64,000 nucleotides of DNA, taken from assembly GCF_043555975.1 (NCBI RefSeq), contig NZ_JBIGIA010000004.1, forward strand, positions 1 through 64,000, read 5' to 3'. The notes under the pieces were generated by a model, which searched no databases, was not told where the DNA came from, and was given only the letters and a program-made list of their open reading frames with translations. The stretch comes from Pelomonas nitida. Its GTDB lineage: Bacteria; Pseudomonadota; Gammaproteobacteria; Burkholderiales; Burkholderiaceae_C. Position numbers and translations under genes: made by a program. Of this stretch, positions 52,248 through 61,350 are shown piece after piece; position 1 is the first letter of the stretch, and each line of letters starts with the position of its first letter.

Positions 52248-53198
52248 ATGGACCGACTGCACAGCCTGCAAGCCTTCTGCCGCGTCATCGACCTGCAGGG
52301 CTTCTCTGCGGCAGCGCGCGAGATGGGGTTGTCGCCCTCGGTGATCACCCGGCTCATCAACGACCTGGAGGCGCACATCGGCGTGCGCCTGATCAACCGC
52401 ACGACGCGCCGGCTGGCCCTGACGGAGGCCGGCGAGGCCTACCTGGAGCAGGTGCGCCGGGCGCTGGCCGAGCTGGACGAGGCGGATGCCTCGGTGCGCT
52501 CCAGCAGCCACTCGCTGAACGGCCACCTCAAGGTGCTGGCGCCGCCGGCCTTCGCCACGCACCAGCTAGCGCCCTTGCTCACCGGTTTCCGGCGGCGTTA
52601 CCCCAAGCTCACGGTCCACCTGTCGTCACCCGGGCCGGTGGAGACGCTGGACGAGAGCTTCGACGTCAGCATCCTGACCTCGCGCGGCACGGTGGAGGGC
52701 GAGTTCGTGGCGCGGCGGCTGGCGCGCTCGCACATGATCCTGTGCGCCGCGCCGGCCTACCTGGCGCGCCACGGCCGGCCTGTCCAGCCGCGCGACCTGC
52801 ACGACCACGAGGTCATGCTGCCGCCACTCGCCAAGGACTTGACCTTGCACCGCGACCGCGATGCCGACGCCGGCCACGACCCCGTGCAGTTCACGCCGCT
52901 GAACGTACCGCTCGCCACGGCCCATATGGACATCGCGCTGTCGGCCACCACCGCCGGCCTGGGCATCAGCGCCATGCCCAGCTATGCCGTGGCCCAGGCC
53001 ATTGCCGAGCGGCGGCTGGAGCGCGTGCTGCCGGGCTGGCATCTGTTCGAGATCTTCGTCTTCGCCGCCATGCCGTCGCGCAAATACGTGCCGGCCAAGA
53101 CGCGCGCATTGCTGGACTTTCTGCTGGAGGTCTTCCCCGACGACGACAGCGACCCCTGGCTGCCGGGCCGGGCGCCGCAGCTGGGAGCCGCGCGATGA
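52248..53198 (+). CDS. LysR family transcriptional regulator
   Basis: 316 residues. The N-terminal winged helix-turn-helix is FCRVIDLQGFSAAAREMGLSPSVITRLI, followed by LINRTTRRLALTEAG. The C-terminal periplasmic-binding-like effector domain is seen around ISAMPSYAVA. It resembles regulators of aromatic-acid efflux (AaeR-like role). Unusually, it is the first gene of the operon rather than divergent, and its stop overlaps the FUSC start (ATGA). Confidence 0.92.
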   Translation: MDRLHSLQAFCRVIDLQGFSAAAREMGLSPSVITRLINDLEAHIGVRLINRTTRRLALTEAGEAYLEQVRRALAELDEADASVRSSSHSLNGHLKVLAPPAFATHQLAPLLTGFRRRYPKLTVHLSSPGPVETLDESFDVSILTSRGTVEGEFVARRLARSHMILCAAPAYLARHGRPVQPRDLHDHEVMLPPLAKDLTLHRDRDADAGHDPVQFTPLNVPLATAHMDIALSATTAGLGISAMPSYAVAQAIAERRLERVLPGWHLFEIFVFAAMPSRKYVPAKTRALLDFLLEVFPDDDSDPWLPGRAPQLGAAR

Positions 53199-55291
53199 GC
53201 GCCGCCGCTGCGCCGCAGCCGTGGCTTGAGCGCCTCGACCGTGTCACGCGCCACTTGCCCACGGGGGCCGAGTGGCTGCTCTCCGCCAAGACCTTCGCGG
53301 CGGCGCTGCTGGCGTTCTATCTGGCGTTGTCCATCGGTCTGCCGCGGCCGTACTGGGCGTTCGCGACGGCCTACGTGGTGTCCAACGCGCTGACCGGCGC
53401 GACGCGCTCCAAGGGCCTGTACCGCATGCTCGGCACGCTCATCGGCGCGGGCGCTGCGGTGCTGGTGCTGCCCGTCCTCGTGGACACGCCGGTGCTGCTG
53501 AGCCTGTTCGTGTCGGTCTGGACCGGCACGCTGCTCTACCTGTCGTTCCTGGACCGGCTGCCGAGCAACTACGTCTACATGCTGTCGGCGTACTCGCTGC
53601 CGATGCTCGCGCTGTCGATGGTGCAGACGCCGGATCAGGTGTTCCCGCTGGCCGTGGCGCGCAGCGAGGAGATCCTGCTGGGCATCCTGTGCGCCGGCCT
53701 GGTGTCTTCGCTCGTGTTGCCCGGCAAGGTGGCACCGGTGCTGCAGGCGCGCTTCCAGGCCTGGCTGGCCGACGCCGGCAGCTGGGCCACCGGCCTGCTG
53801 CGCAGCGAGGCGGCCGGCACGCCGCGCGACGCGGCCACGCAGGTCAGCAGCCACCGCCTGGCGGGCGACGTGCTGGCACTGGACCAGTTCATCAGCCATC
53901 TGCGCTACGACACCGACAGCGCCGACGCCGTGCGCCTGGCGCGCGAGCTGCGCATGCGCCTGGGGCTGCTGCTGCCCACGCTGTCGTCGCTGAGCACGGC
54001 GGTGCGGGCGTTGCGTGCGTCGCGCCAGGGTGTGCCGCCCGCGCTGGCCGCACGCATGGACGAGATCGCCGACTGGATCGCGGCGCCCGCGTCCGTCGAG
54101 GGCGCCATGCGCGGCGAGCGGCTGCAGCAGCAGTTGCGCGAGCTGGTGCTGCCCGGCCGGCCGTCGCAGGGGTGGGACGCACTGCTGCACCGCCACGTGC
54201 TCAAGCGCCTCGAAGGTCTGGTGCAGCTCTGGCGCGATGGCCAGGCCCTGCAGCGCATGATGGCCGCCGGCCGCATGGACCCGGCCTGGACGCCGGCCTA
54301 CGAGCGCTGGACCTTCAGCCCATCCGTGCGCCACCACGACCGCGGCATGCAGCTGTTCTCGGCGGCGTCCGTCAGCGCGGTGACGTTCCTGGCCAGCATG
54401 ATCTGGATCTGGAGTGGCTGGAGCGACGGCGCGGGCATGGTGATCATGTGCGCCGTCGTGGCCTGCTTCTTCGCCGCGCAGGACGAGCCGGCGCCGGCCC
54501 AGTTCGGCTTCTTCGTGGCCAACACCTTGTGCCTGTTGCTGGGCGTGGCGTTGCTGTTCCTCGTGCTGCCGGCCGCGCACGAGTTCGAGACCCTCGCGCT
54601 GGCGCTGGCGCCGATCTTCCTGCTGATCGGCACGCTGGTGGCGCGCCCGGCCTTCGCCGTCATTGCGCTGGGGCTGACGGTCACGCTGGCCACCAACCTG
54701 GCGCTGGGCGACGCCTACAGCGCCGACTTCGGCGTGTTCGCCAACAGCGGCCTCGCGGCCATCGCCGGCAACCTGCTGGCCTTCGTGTGGACGCTGCTCA
54801 CCCGCCCGTTCGGCGCGTCGCTCAGCCTGCACCGGCTGCTGCACGCCACCTGGCGTGACCTGGCGCGCACGGCGGCCGGCCGGCAGCGCGGTGACGTGCC
54901 GGAGCTGCGCGCCCGCATGATCGACCGCCTGAGCCAGCTGATGCCGCGTCTGGCCAGCAGCACCGGCCTGCATGGCACCGACGGCTTGCCCGAACTGCGC
55001 GTGGGGCTGAGCGCCGTCATGCTGCAGCAGCGCCGGGCCGCGCTGCCGGCCGCCGCGCAGTTGCGCGTGCAGGCGGCGCTGGACGCCGTGGCGCTGCACT
55101 ACCGCCGGCGGCTGCAGGCACCGGGCGCGCGGGCTGCGGGCGTCGTGCTGCGCGGCCGGCTCGACCGCGCCATCGACACGCTGGCGCCGCTCGCCCCCAC
55201 GTCCGACGACGCCCGCGAAGCGCTGCACGGGCTCACCGAACTTCGACTGACCTTGGTGACCCCCACCGCCACTCCCGGAACCTCCTCATGA
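53195..55291 (+). CDS. FUSC family (AaeB-like) inner membrane efflux protein
   Basis: 698 residues with two blocks of about five membrane spans (around residues 25-170 and 385-540) and cytoplasmic helical regions after each, the aromatic acid exporter/FUSC layout. PRPYWAFATAYVVSNALTGATRSKGL is the family signature. With the DUF1656, HlyD and NodT proteins it should form an efflux path for aromatic acids or similar compounds, as AaeAB does for p-hydroxybenzoate. The start is set by the ATGA overlap with lysR, although the frame stays open upstream. Confidence 0.9.
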   Translation: MSAAAAPQPWLERLDRVTRHLPTGAEWLLSAKTFAAALLAFYLALSIGLPRPYWAFATAYVVSNALTGATRSKGLYRMLGTLIGAGAAVLVLPVLVDTPVLLSLFVSVWTGTLLYLSFLDRLPSNYVYMLSAYSLPMLALSMVQTPDQVFPLAVARSEEILLGILCAGLVSSLVLPGKVAPVLQARFQAWLADAGSWATGLLRSEAAGTPRDAATQVSSHRLAGDVLALDQFISHLRYDTDSADAVRLARELRMRLGLLLPTLSSLSTAVRALRASRQGVPPALAARMDEIADWIAAPASVEGAMRGERLQQQLRELVLPGRPSQGWDALLHRHVLKRLEGLVQLWRDGQALQRMMAAGRMDPAWTPAYERWTFSPSVRHHDRGMQLFSAASVSAVTFLASMIWIWSGWSDGAGMVIMCAVVACFFAAQDEPAPAQFGFFVANTLCLLLGVALLFLVLPAAHEFETLALALAPIFLLIGTLVARPAFAVIALGLTVTLATNLALGDAYSADFGVFANSGLAAIAGNLLAFVWTLLTRPFGASLSLHRLLHATWRDLARTAAGRQRGDVPELRARMIDRLSQLMPRLASSTGLHGTDGLPELRVGLSAVMLQQRRAALPAAAQLRVQAALDAVALHYRRRLQAPGARAAGVVLRGRLDRAIDTLAPLAPTSDDAREALHGLTELRLTLVTPTATPGTSS

Positions 55292-55497
55292 TCGGCGACC
55301 TCACGATCTACGGCCTCTACCTGCCGGCCATCGCGCTGCCGATGCTGCTGGCCTACGCCCTCATGGGCGGCGTGCGCTGGCTGCTGGGCCGCGCCGGCGC
55401 CTACCGCTGGGTGTGGCACCGCTCTCTCTTCAACTTCTCGCTCTACCTGATCGCGCTCTACGCCATGGTGCGCTGGACCGCCGCCTGGACGTCATGA
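55288..55497 (+). CDS. DUF1656 (AaeX-like) small membrane protein
   Basis: 69 residues with two membrane helices, matching DUF1656. It starts MIGDLTIYGLYLPAIALPM and ends in a second span. Such proteins accompany AaeB-like exporters; their role is unknown. Overlaps both neighbours by ATGA. Confidence 0.9.
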   Translation: MIGDLTIYGLYLPAIALPMLLAYALMGGVRWLLGRAGAYRWVWHRSLFNFSLYLIALYAMVRWTAAWTS

Positions 55498-56507
55498 AAC
55501 GCAAAGCCTTCTCTTCCATCGCTCCGCTGGCGCGCCGGCTGGCCCCCGTGGCGCTGACGCTGGCGCTGACCGCCGCCGGCTGGGTGGCCGGCCGCAACGT
55601 GTGGACGCACTACACCGATTCGCCGTGGACGCGTGACGCGCACATCCGCGCCGATGTGCTGCAGATCTCGCCCGACGTGTCGGGCCTCATCACCGCGGTG
55701 AACGTGCGCGACAACCAGCCCGTGCATCGCGGCGACGTGCTGTTCATGGTCGACCGCGCACGCTTCGACCTCGCGCTGGGCCAGGCCCGCGCTGCGCTGG
55801 CCCAGGCGCGTGCCGCGGCCGGGCAGGCTCGCGCCAACCTGGCCAACCAGCGCGCGCTGCTGGCGCAGGCCGAGCGCGAGGACGCGCGCAACCGGCGCCT
55901 GGCCGACCTGGTGGCGCAGGAGAGCGTCGAGCAGGGCCAGCTCAAGGTCAGCCAGGCCCAGGCGGCGCTCGCGCTGGCGCAGGCCGGGCACGACGCGGCG
56001 CAGGCCAGCGTGGCGGCCGCCAGCGCCACGATGCAGGTCGCCGAGCTGAACCTCGAACGCACGACGGTGCGCAGCCCCGTGGACGGCTACCTGAACGACC
56101 GCGCGCCGCATGTGGGCGACTACGTGGCCACCGGCCGTGCCGTGCTGTCCATGGTGGACGCCGGCGCCGTCTACGTGGACGGTTATTTCGAGGAGACCAA
56201 GCTCGACAAGGTGCACGTCGGCGAAGCCGTCAACATCCAGATCATGGGCCAGTCGCAGACGCTGCAGGGGCGGGTGCAGAGCATCGCCGCCGGCATCGAG
56301 GACCGCGACCGCAGCAGCGGCAGCAACCTGCTGCCCAACGTGAACCCGAGCTTCAACTGGGTGCGGCTGGCCCAGCGCATTCCGGTGCGCATCAGCATCG
56401 ACCACTGGCCCGCCGGGCAGCGGCCCACCGTCGGCCGCACGGCCACGGTGTCGGTCATGGGCGACGCCGCCGGCCACACCGCCGCGACGGCCCGGGAGCA
56501 CACATGA
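55494..56507 (+). CDS. HlyD/EmrA-type periplasmic adaptor (AaeA-like)
   Basis: 337 residues. One N-terminal membrane anchor (about residues 15-30) is followed by a lipoyl domain split by a long Ala/Gln-rich coiled-coil hairpin (about residues 85-180). The second lipoyl half is TTVRSPVDGYLNDRAPHVGDYVATG and a beta-barrel domain follows. It links the FUSC pump to the outer-membrane factor. Overlaps neighbours by ATGA. Confidence 0.92.
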   Translation: MKRKAFSSIAPLARRLAPVALTLALTAAGWVAGRNVWTHYTDSPWTRDAHIRADVLQISPDVSGLITAVNVRDNQPVHRGDVLFMVDRARFDLALGQARAALAQARAAAGQARANLANQRALLAQAEREDARNRRLADLVAQESVEQGQLKVSQAQAALALAQAGHDAAQASVAAASATMQVAELNLERTTVRSPVDGYLNDRAPHVGDYVATGRAVLSMVDAGAVYVDGYFEETKLDKVHVGEAVNIQIMGQSQTLQGRVQSIAAGIEDRDRSSGSNLLPNVNPSFNWVRLAQRIPVRISIDHWPAGQRPTVGRTATVSVMGDAAGHTAATAREHT

Positions 56508-57916
56508 GGTACGCGCTTGCCGCCGCTGCCGCCGCCACGCTGGTGCTGGCGGCCTGCAGCACCGTCGGCCCCGACTACCACCTGCCCGACCAGGCGGTCG
56601 TGCATCGGCCGGCGGCCCAGGCGGCGCTGCAGCAGGCCCAGGGCGAGGCCGTCAGCGTGACGGCGCTGCCTGCGCATTGGTGGCAGCTGTACCGCAGCGA
56701 GGAGCTGGATGCGCTGGTCACGCAGGCCCTGGCCGCCAACACCTCGCTGCGCGTCGCCGAGGCGCACCTGCGCCGGGCCACCGCGCTGCGCGCCCAGGTC
56801 GATGGTGAGCGTGATCCACACGTCGCTGCCGTCGCGACCGTGAAGCGCGCCCGCGAATCGGGCGAGTCCTTCCTGATGCCCGAGCAGCTGCCGGTCATGA
56901 ACGAGGGCGAACTGGCGCTGCAGGTGTCCTACCAGCTCGACCTGTGGGGCCAGCTGCGGCGCGGCGAGGAGGCGGCCGAGGCCAACCTCCAGGCCGTCGA
57001 AGCCGCGCAGGACGTCGCCCGGGTCAGCGTCGTCGCGCAGACCGTGCAGGCCTATCTGCAGCTGTGCCATGCGCAGGCCGAGAAGCAGGTGGCCGTCCAC
57101 GCGCTGGAGGTGCAGCAGCGCAGCCTGGCGTTGAGCGAGCGCCTCTTGGCGGCCGGCCGTGGCAGCAGCGCCGACGTGCTGCGCGCGCAGGGGCAGCTCG
57201 AGGCCCAACGCGCCGCGCTGCCGCGCTTCGATGCCGACCGCGACACCGCCTTCTACCGCCTGGCCGCCGTGCTGGGCAAGGCGCCGGCCGAGTTGTCGCC
57301 GGCCGCCGCCACCTGCGCGGTGGCGCCGCAGCTGGCGCAGCCACTGCCGGTGGGCGACGGCGGCGCGCTGCTCAAGCGCCGGCCCGACGTGCGCCAGGCC
57401 GAGCGTGAGGTCGCTGTGGCCAGTGCCCGCATCGGCGTGGCCACGGCGGCGCTCTATCCCAACATCAGCATCGGTGCGTCGGCCGGCCTCGTCGGCGTGG
57501 CGGAGCACCTGGGGCAGCCGGCCACGCAGTCCTATGGCATCGGGCCGCTGCTGCACTGGCACATCCCCGACGCCGGCGCCAAGGCGAGGGTGCGCATGGC
57601 CGAGGCCGACGAGCAGGCCGCGCTGGCCACCTTCGACGGCGTCGTGCTGCGCGCGCTGGCCGAGACCGAGGGGGCACTGAGCCATTACCGCCGCACGCTG
57701 GAGCGCCAGGCGGCATTGGGTGCCGCGCGCGACCTTGCCGCCGCGCTGGCCGCCGAGCAGCGCCGCTTTGTCGAGGAGGGGCGGCGCCGCTATGCCAGCA
57801 GCCTGGATGCGCAGCGCGTGCTGATCAACGCCGAGGCCGCGCTCGCCGCGGCCGATGCTGAGGTCGCGCAGGACCAGGTGCGCGTCTTTCTGGCGCTGGG
57901 GGGCGGCTGGGAGTGA
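56504..57916 (+). CDS. NodT/OprM-type outer membrane efflux lipoprotein
   Basis: 470 residues. The lipoprotein signal ends in LVLAAC (Cys18), then STVGPDYHLP, the typical N-terminus of the NodT subfamily. Two coiled-coil repeats of about 200 residues follow, the second starting near RRPDVRQAEREVAVASARIGVA. It forms the trimeric exit duct of this efflux system. Last gene of the operon. Confidence 0.93.
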   Translation: MRYALAAAAAATLVLAACSTVGPDYHLPDQAVVHRPAAQAALQQAQGEAVSVTALPAHWWQLYRSEELDALVTQALAANTSLRVAEAHLRRATALRAQVDGERDPHVAAVATVKRARESGESFLMPEQLPVMNEGELALQVSYQLDLWGQLRRGEEAAEANLQAVEAAQDVARVSVVAQTVQAYLQLCHAQAEKQVAVHALEVQQRSLALSERLLAAGRGSSADVLRAQGQLEAQRAALPRFDADRDTAFYRLAAVLGKAPAELSPAAATCAVAPQLAQPLPVGDGGALLKRRPDVRQAEREVAVASARIGVATAALYPNISIGASAGLVGVAEHLGQPATQSYGIGPLLHWHIPDAGAKARVRMAEADEQAALATFDGVVLRALAETEGALSHYRRTLERQAALGAARDLAAALAAEQRRFVEEGRRRYASSLDAQRVLINAEAALAAADAEVAQDQVRVFLALGGGWE

Positions 57917-57979
57917 AGGAGCGGCAGCGCTGCAGTGAACGATTTCCGGCGGCGGAATCCGACATGAGCACCTGGGTAA

Positions 57980-58006
57980 TGTTGATGATTGCATAACGCA
58001 TCAACA
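57980..58006. promoter_or_regulatory. Inverted repeat upstream of hydrolase gene
   Basis: TGTTGATG and CATCAACA flank an 11-base AT-richer centre about 95 bp before the hydrolase start. A dyad of this kind suits a dimeric repressor. No matching regulator can be named. Confidence 0.4.
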
Positions 58007-58034
58007 ACACGACACTGGCGCGGTCGACAGGCCA

Positions 58035-58078
58035 CGCGAGGACTTGCCGGCAATGCCCGTTGGCATTCGCCCCTCGCG
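58035..58078. repeat. Nested hairpin repeat
   Basis: Outer arms CGCGAGG and CCTCGCG enclose AATGCC-CGTT-GGCATT (58052-58067). The inner hairpin matches one inside the 18728-18972 element (AATGCC-CGTA-GGCATT), so the two are probably related small repeats. Confidence 0.5.
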
Positions 58079-58100
58079 CTCCAACCCCCAGGAGATGGTC

Positions 58101-59228
58101 ATGAGCTTTCCCACCCGCACCTACATGTTGTCGAACCGGGTCAACGAGGCCGATTGCACGGCGCCGGGGCCCGTGGTGTATCTGAGCAACATGAACTTTC
58201 CGGCGCAGGCCTACAACGAGCTGCTGCCTCAGCACGTGGTGGACAAGGCCGCGTGGATTGCCCAGCTCGCCGACGACCTCGTTCGCGTCTGCGTGGACCC
58301 GAGCCGGCCGGTGGTGCTGGCCTTCTACATTCATGGTTATGACACCTCGGCCACCGATGCCCGTCTGGCGCACGCTCTCTACGGTTCGCGCCTGAGCAGC
58401 ACGGGGCTCGGGCAGAGCCTGGTGGTGGCCGCGAGTTGGCCGTCCAACTGCGACACGCCGTACTGGGCGCGTCAGTACGCCGAGCAGTCGGCCAACCTGA
58501 TGGCGGCCATGCTCGACGCGATTCCGCTGGTCAGGAAGCAGCTGGAAGCGAAGTACGGCAAGCGGGCGCCGCTGCTCGTCACGGCCGTCATTGCGCACTC
58601 CATGGGCAACTACCTGATGAGCACCACGCTGGCCAGCCGCACCGTGCCCAACTACATCGGTGCCGTGGACTGGGTGCTGATGCTCGCGCCGGACGTGGAC
58701 CACGCCATCTTCACGCGTGGCAGCTTGGTCGAGAACCAGGGCCAGGCGATCTACCAGATGGCCGGCGGCAATGTCTGGGTGTTCTGGACCTGGAACGACG
58801 ATGTGTTGAAGGCCGACGAGTACGCCGGGAATTGGTATGTGCTCGGCTATCGCGGGCCGCAGCGGCCAATCTCGCCGACCACGCCGGGCGTCTTGTTCAT
58901 CGATTCCGGCACGGTGGCGTATGCGGGCAATGCGGAGTCGTATGTGCCTTACGACTACGGCACGCTGGCCGCTGTGCACAGCTCCTACCGCTTCGTCACG
59001 CAGCTGGTGTTCTGGCAGATCCTGGCCTTGCGCTACGGCAAGCCTGACGAGGCGCTGCAGCGCGTCATCGATGCCAGGGCGGCGGGCGAGGACGCCGCTG
59101 CGGCGGCCCCGGCACAGATGCCGCTCGATCAGTTCATCTACCAGAACCTGCGCCGGCGCTCGCACGCGTCGAAGGCGGTTTGCGGGCCTTGCAGCGCCAC
59201 GCCGCCGCAGGTCGCGCCGTCTGCCTGA
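58101..59228 (+). CDS. Alpha/beta hydrolase-like protein (DUF900-type)
   Basis: 375 residues. The oxyanion strand is VVLAFYIHGYDTS and the nucleophile elbow AHSMGNYL (Ser near residue 169), as in DUF900-type cytoplasmic hydrolases. There is no signal peptide. The start at the second of two close ATGs is chosen because AGGAG lies at correct spacing. A C-terminal extension (QFIYQNLRRRSHASKAVCGPCSA) with two cysteines is unusual. Substrate unknown. It is convergent with the M50-HlyD gene, with stop codons 4 bp apart. Confidence 0.7.
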   Translation: MSFPTRTYMLSNRVNEADCTAPGPVVYLSNMNFPAQAYNELLPQHVVDKAAWIAQLADDLVRVCVDPSRPVVLAFYIHGYDTSATDARLAHALYGSRLSSTGLGQSLVVAASWPSNCDTPYWARQYAEQSANLMAAMLDAIPLVRKQLEAKYGKRAPLLVTAVIAHSMGNYLMSTTLASRTVPNYIGAVDWVLMLAPDVDHAIFTRGSLVENQGQAIYQMAGGNVWVFWTWNDDVLKADEYAGNWYVLGYRGPQRPISPTTPGVLFIDSGTVAYAGNAESYVPYDYGTLAAVHSSYRFVTQLVFWQILALRYGKPDEALQRVIDARAAGEDAAAAAPAQMPLDQFIYQNLRRRSHASKAVCGPCSATPPQVAPSA

Positions 59229-59232
59229 CGGT

Positions 59233-61350
59233 TCAGAGGGCGGCCTCGCGCCGGAACCACGCGACGATGTGCAGCCAGGCCGCCGCCGCCAGGCTGCGGC
59301 GCTCGCCCTGCAGCCAGACCTGCCCGGCAAGCTCCCGGTCCAGCGTGTGCCGTTCGCAGTCCGTCAGACGGGCGCGGTAGGTGGCGTTCAGTGGCCGCAG
59401 CTCCTGGCCTTGCTGGACGGCACTGACGGGCCCGCCGTAGACGCTGGCCAGGGCCGGTTGCGTCAGGCTGCGCAGATTGACGGCGTCCAGCTGCACGGTG
59501 GCGCAGGCCACGCTGCCGAACTCCGGCAGGTTGGCGATGAAGCGTGAGGGCCCGGGTTCGCGGTGCCGCAGCGTGGCGAGGTCGGTTTCGTCGACCAGCG
59601 CCTCCACCTTCAGGCTGCCGGCGGCGCCGACGATCTGGAACAGCCGCTCGCCGCGCGTGAACCAGGCGTTGTCGGCCAGCATGGGATGGGCCGTGACGAT
59701 GGTGCCGGCGAACGGCGCGCGCACCTCCAGCTGCCCACGCTGGCGGCCGAGCCCGGCCACTTCCTCGCGAGCCGCCTGCCAGCGCTGGTGCAGCGCCTGG
59801 CCTTCCTGCAGCAAGCGGCTGTCCAGCGGCTGCTGTTCCACCTGCCACCGCAGCAGGGCTTCCTGCAGCGAGGCGACCTTCAGGCGCTGCTCCAGCTCGG
59901 GAGAAGTCAGCCGCACCAGCAACTGGCCCGCGGTAACGGTGGCGCCTTCGGGCACCGCCGCGCCGGTCTGCCGGGCGGTTTCTGCCGCATACAGGGCCTG
60001 GCTTTCGCTGTGGCTGAGCACGGCTGGGGCGGTCACGCCGCGTTGCCAGGGCAGCAGCACCCACAGGCACAAGCCCAGGGCGACGCCCAGGCTGCGCGCC
60101 GTGGCCCGGTTCCAGCGCAGCTCACCGCGCCGCTCCCACCAGACCTTCAGTTCGCGCCACACCGGGAGGGCGATGAACCAGCCCAGCTCCACGGCCATCA
60201 TCAGCAGGCCCAGCGCCTTGAAGAACAGGTGATAGACCAGCAGCGCGATGCCAAAGAACAGCACCAGGCGGTAGAGCCAGGTCGCGAACGCGAATGCGAT
60301 GAGAAAGCGCTGCCGTGCGGGCGGGAAGGCTTCGGGCGGCGTGTCGCCGAAGCCGTAGAGCGCTTCGCGCAGCCACCAGCGGCCCTGGGCGAAGGCCCGC
60401 TCGTGCAGGTTGGGCAGGTTCAGCGCATCGACCAGCAGGAAGTAGCCGTCGAAGCGCATGAAGGGGCTGGCATTGATGCCCAGCGTGATCAGCCAACTGC
60501 TGGTGGCCAGCAGAAAGGCGCCGGCGCGCAGCGGGCCGTCGGGCAGGAAGCTCCAGGCCAGCGTGGCCGCGGCCGCCAGTGCCAGTTCGGCCAGCATGCC
60601 GGCGGCGGCGATCTGCAGGCGCTGCTGGCGGCGCGACAGCTTCCAGGCTTCGTTGGTGTCGGTGTAGAGCACCGGCCACAGCACGAGGAAGGCCACGCCC
60701 ATCGCCGGCACGCGGCAGCCGTGGCGGTAGGCGGTGAGGGCATGCCCCAGCTCGTGCAGCACCTTGGCGAGGCTCAGCGCGATGCCCACGCCCAGCAGGC
60801 CGCCGGGGCTGGTGTAGGCCGAGAACGTGTGCGTGAACTCGTCCCAGCGCCGCGAAACGAGGAACAGGCCCAGCAACGCGGCGGCGGCCACGCCCCACCA
60901 GAAGCCGGGGCGGAACAGGCCACGGGTGAGTGGCAGCAGTCGGCGCAGCAGCGGCTCGGGCCGCAGCAGCGGGATGCGGAAGAACAGGTAGTGCTTGAGC
61001 AGCCACATGGCATGGCTGCTGCGGCTGGCGTCGGCGGCGCGAGCCAGGCGGCGCGAGTGTTCGGCGCTGTGCGGCAGCAGCAGGTGGTGCTGGGTCAGGA
61101 ACTGCAGCACGGCCTGCAGGTCGTGCGCCTGCAGCGCCAGCGTGGTCTCGCGCGCGACGGCGGCCAGCACGGCATCGGGGCGGCCCAGCGGCCAGCGCGA
61201 GATCAGCTCGAAGGCCGGCCACGACAACTGGTGGAAGCGATGCGCGGCGGGGTCGTGCAGCGTCCACGTCGGGGCGCCGTCGGGGTCGGGCGGCCCGGCG
61301 TGCAGGCTGAGGTCCTGCCGCAATGGCGGGAGCGTGGCGGCGGCTGTCAC
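59233..61350 (-). CDS. M50 (site-2-like) metallopeptidase fused to HlyD-type adaptor
   Basis: 705 residues. An N-terminal region of about 150 residues (LSLHAGPPDPDGAPTWTLHD...) is followed by membrane spans. The zinc site HELGH lies in KVLHELGHALTAYRHG (about residues 195-205), and more spans include NASPFMRFDGYFLL, the usual second metal-ligand region of M50 proteins. From about residue 440 the chain is a lipoyl/barrel adaptor (VPEGATVTAGQLLVRLTSPELEQRL, coiled coil, VRAPFAGTIVTAHPML). The GTG start is set by a GTGA overlap with the upstream adaptor gene, although the frame is open further upstream. Intramembrane proteolysis coupled to export is inferred. Confidence 0.82.
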   Translation of the reverse strand: MTAAATLPPLRQDLSLHAGPPDPDGAPTWTLHDPAAHRFHQLSWPAFELISRWPLGRPDAVLAAVARETTLALQAHDLQAVLQFLTQHHLLLPHSAEHSRRLARAADASRSSHAMWLLKHYLFFRIPLLRPEPLLRRLLPLTRGLFRPGFWWGVAAAALLGLFLVSRRWDEFTHTFSAYTSPGGLLGVGIALSLAKVLHELGHALTAYRHGCRVPAMGVAFLVLWPVLYTDTNEAWKLSRRQQRLQIAAAGMLAELALAAAATLAWSFLPDGPLRAGAFLLATSSWLITLGINASPFMRFDGYFLLVDALNLPNLHERAFAQGRWWLREALYGFGDTPPEAFPPARQRFLIAFAFATWLYRLVLFFGIALLVYHLFFKALGLLMMAVELGWFIALPVWRELKVWWERRGELRWNRATARSLGVALGLCLWVLLPWQRGVTAPAVLSHSESQALYAAETARQTGAAVPEGATVTAGQLLVRLTSPELEQRLKVASLQEALLRWQVEQQPLDSRLLQEGQALHQRWQAAREEVAGLGRQRGQLEVRAPFAGTIVTAHPMLADNAWFTRGERLFQIVGAAGSLKVEALVDETDLATLRHREPGPSRFIANLPEFGSVACATVQLDAVNLRSLTQPALASVYGGPVSAVQQGQELRPLNATYRARLTDCERHTLDRELAGQVWLQGERRSLAAAAWLHIVAWFRREAAL

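Noticed and set aside
52055..53194. In-frame upstream extension of the FUSC protein across the lysR gene
   Set aside because: The extension is Arg/Ala/Pro-rich, lies wholly inside the lysR gene in another frame, and the ATGA overlap gives a natural start at 53195.
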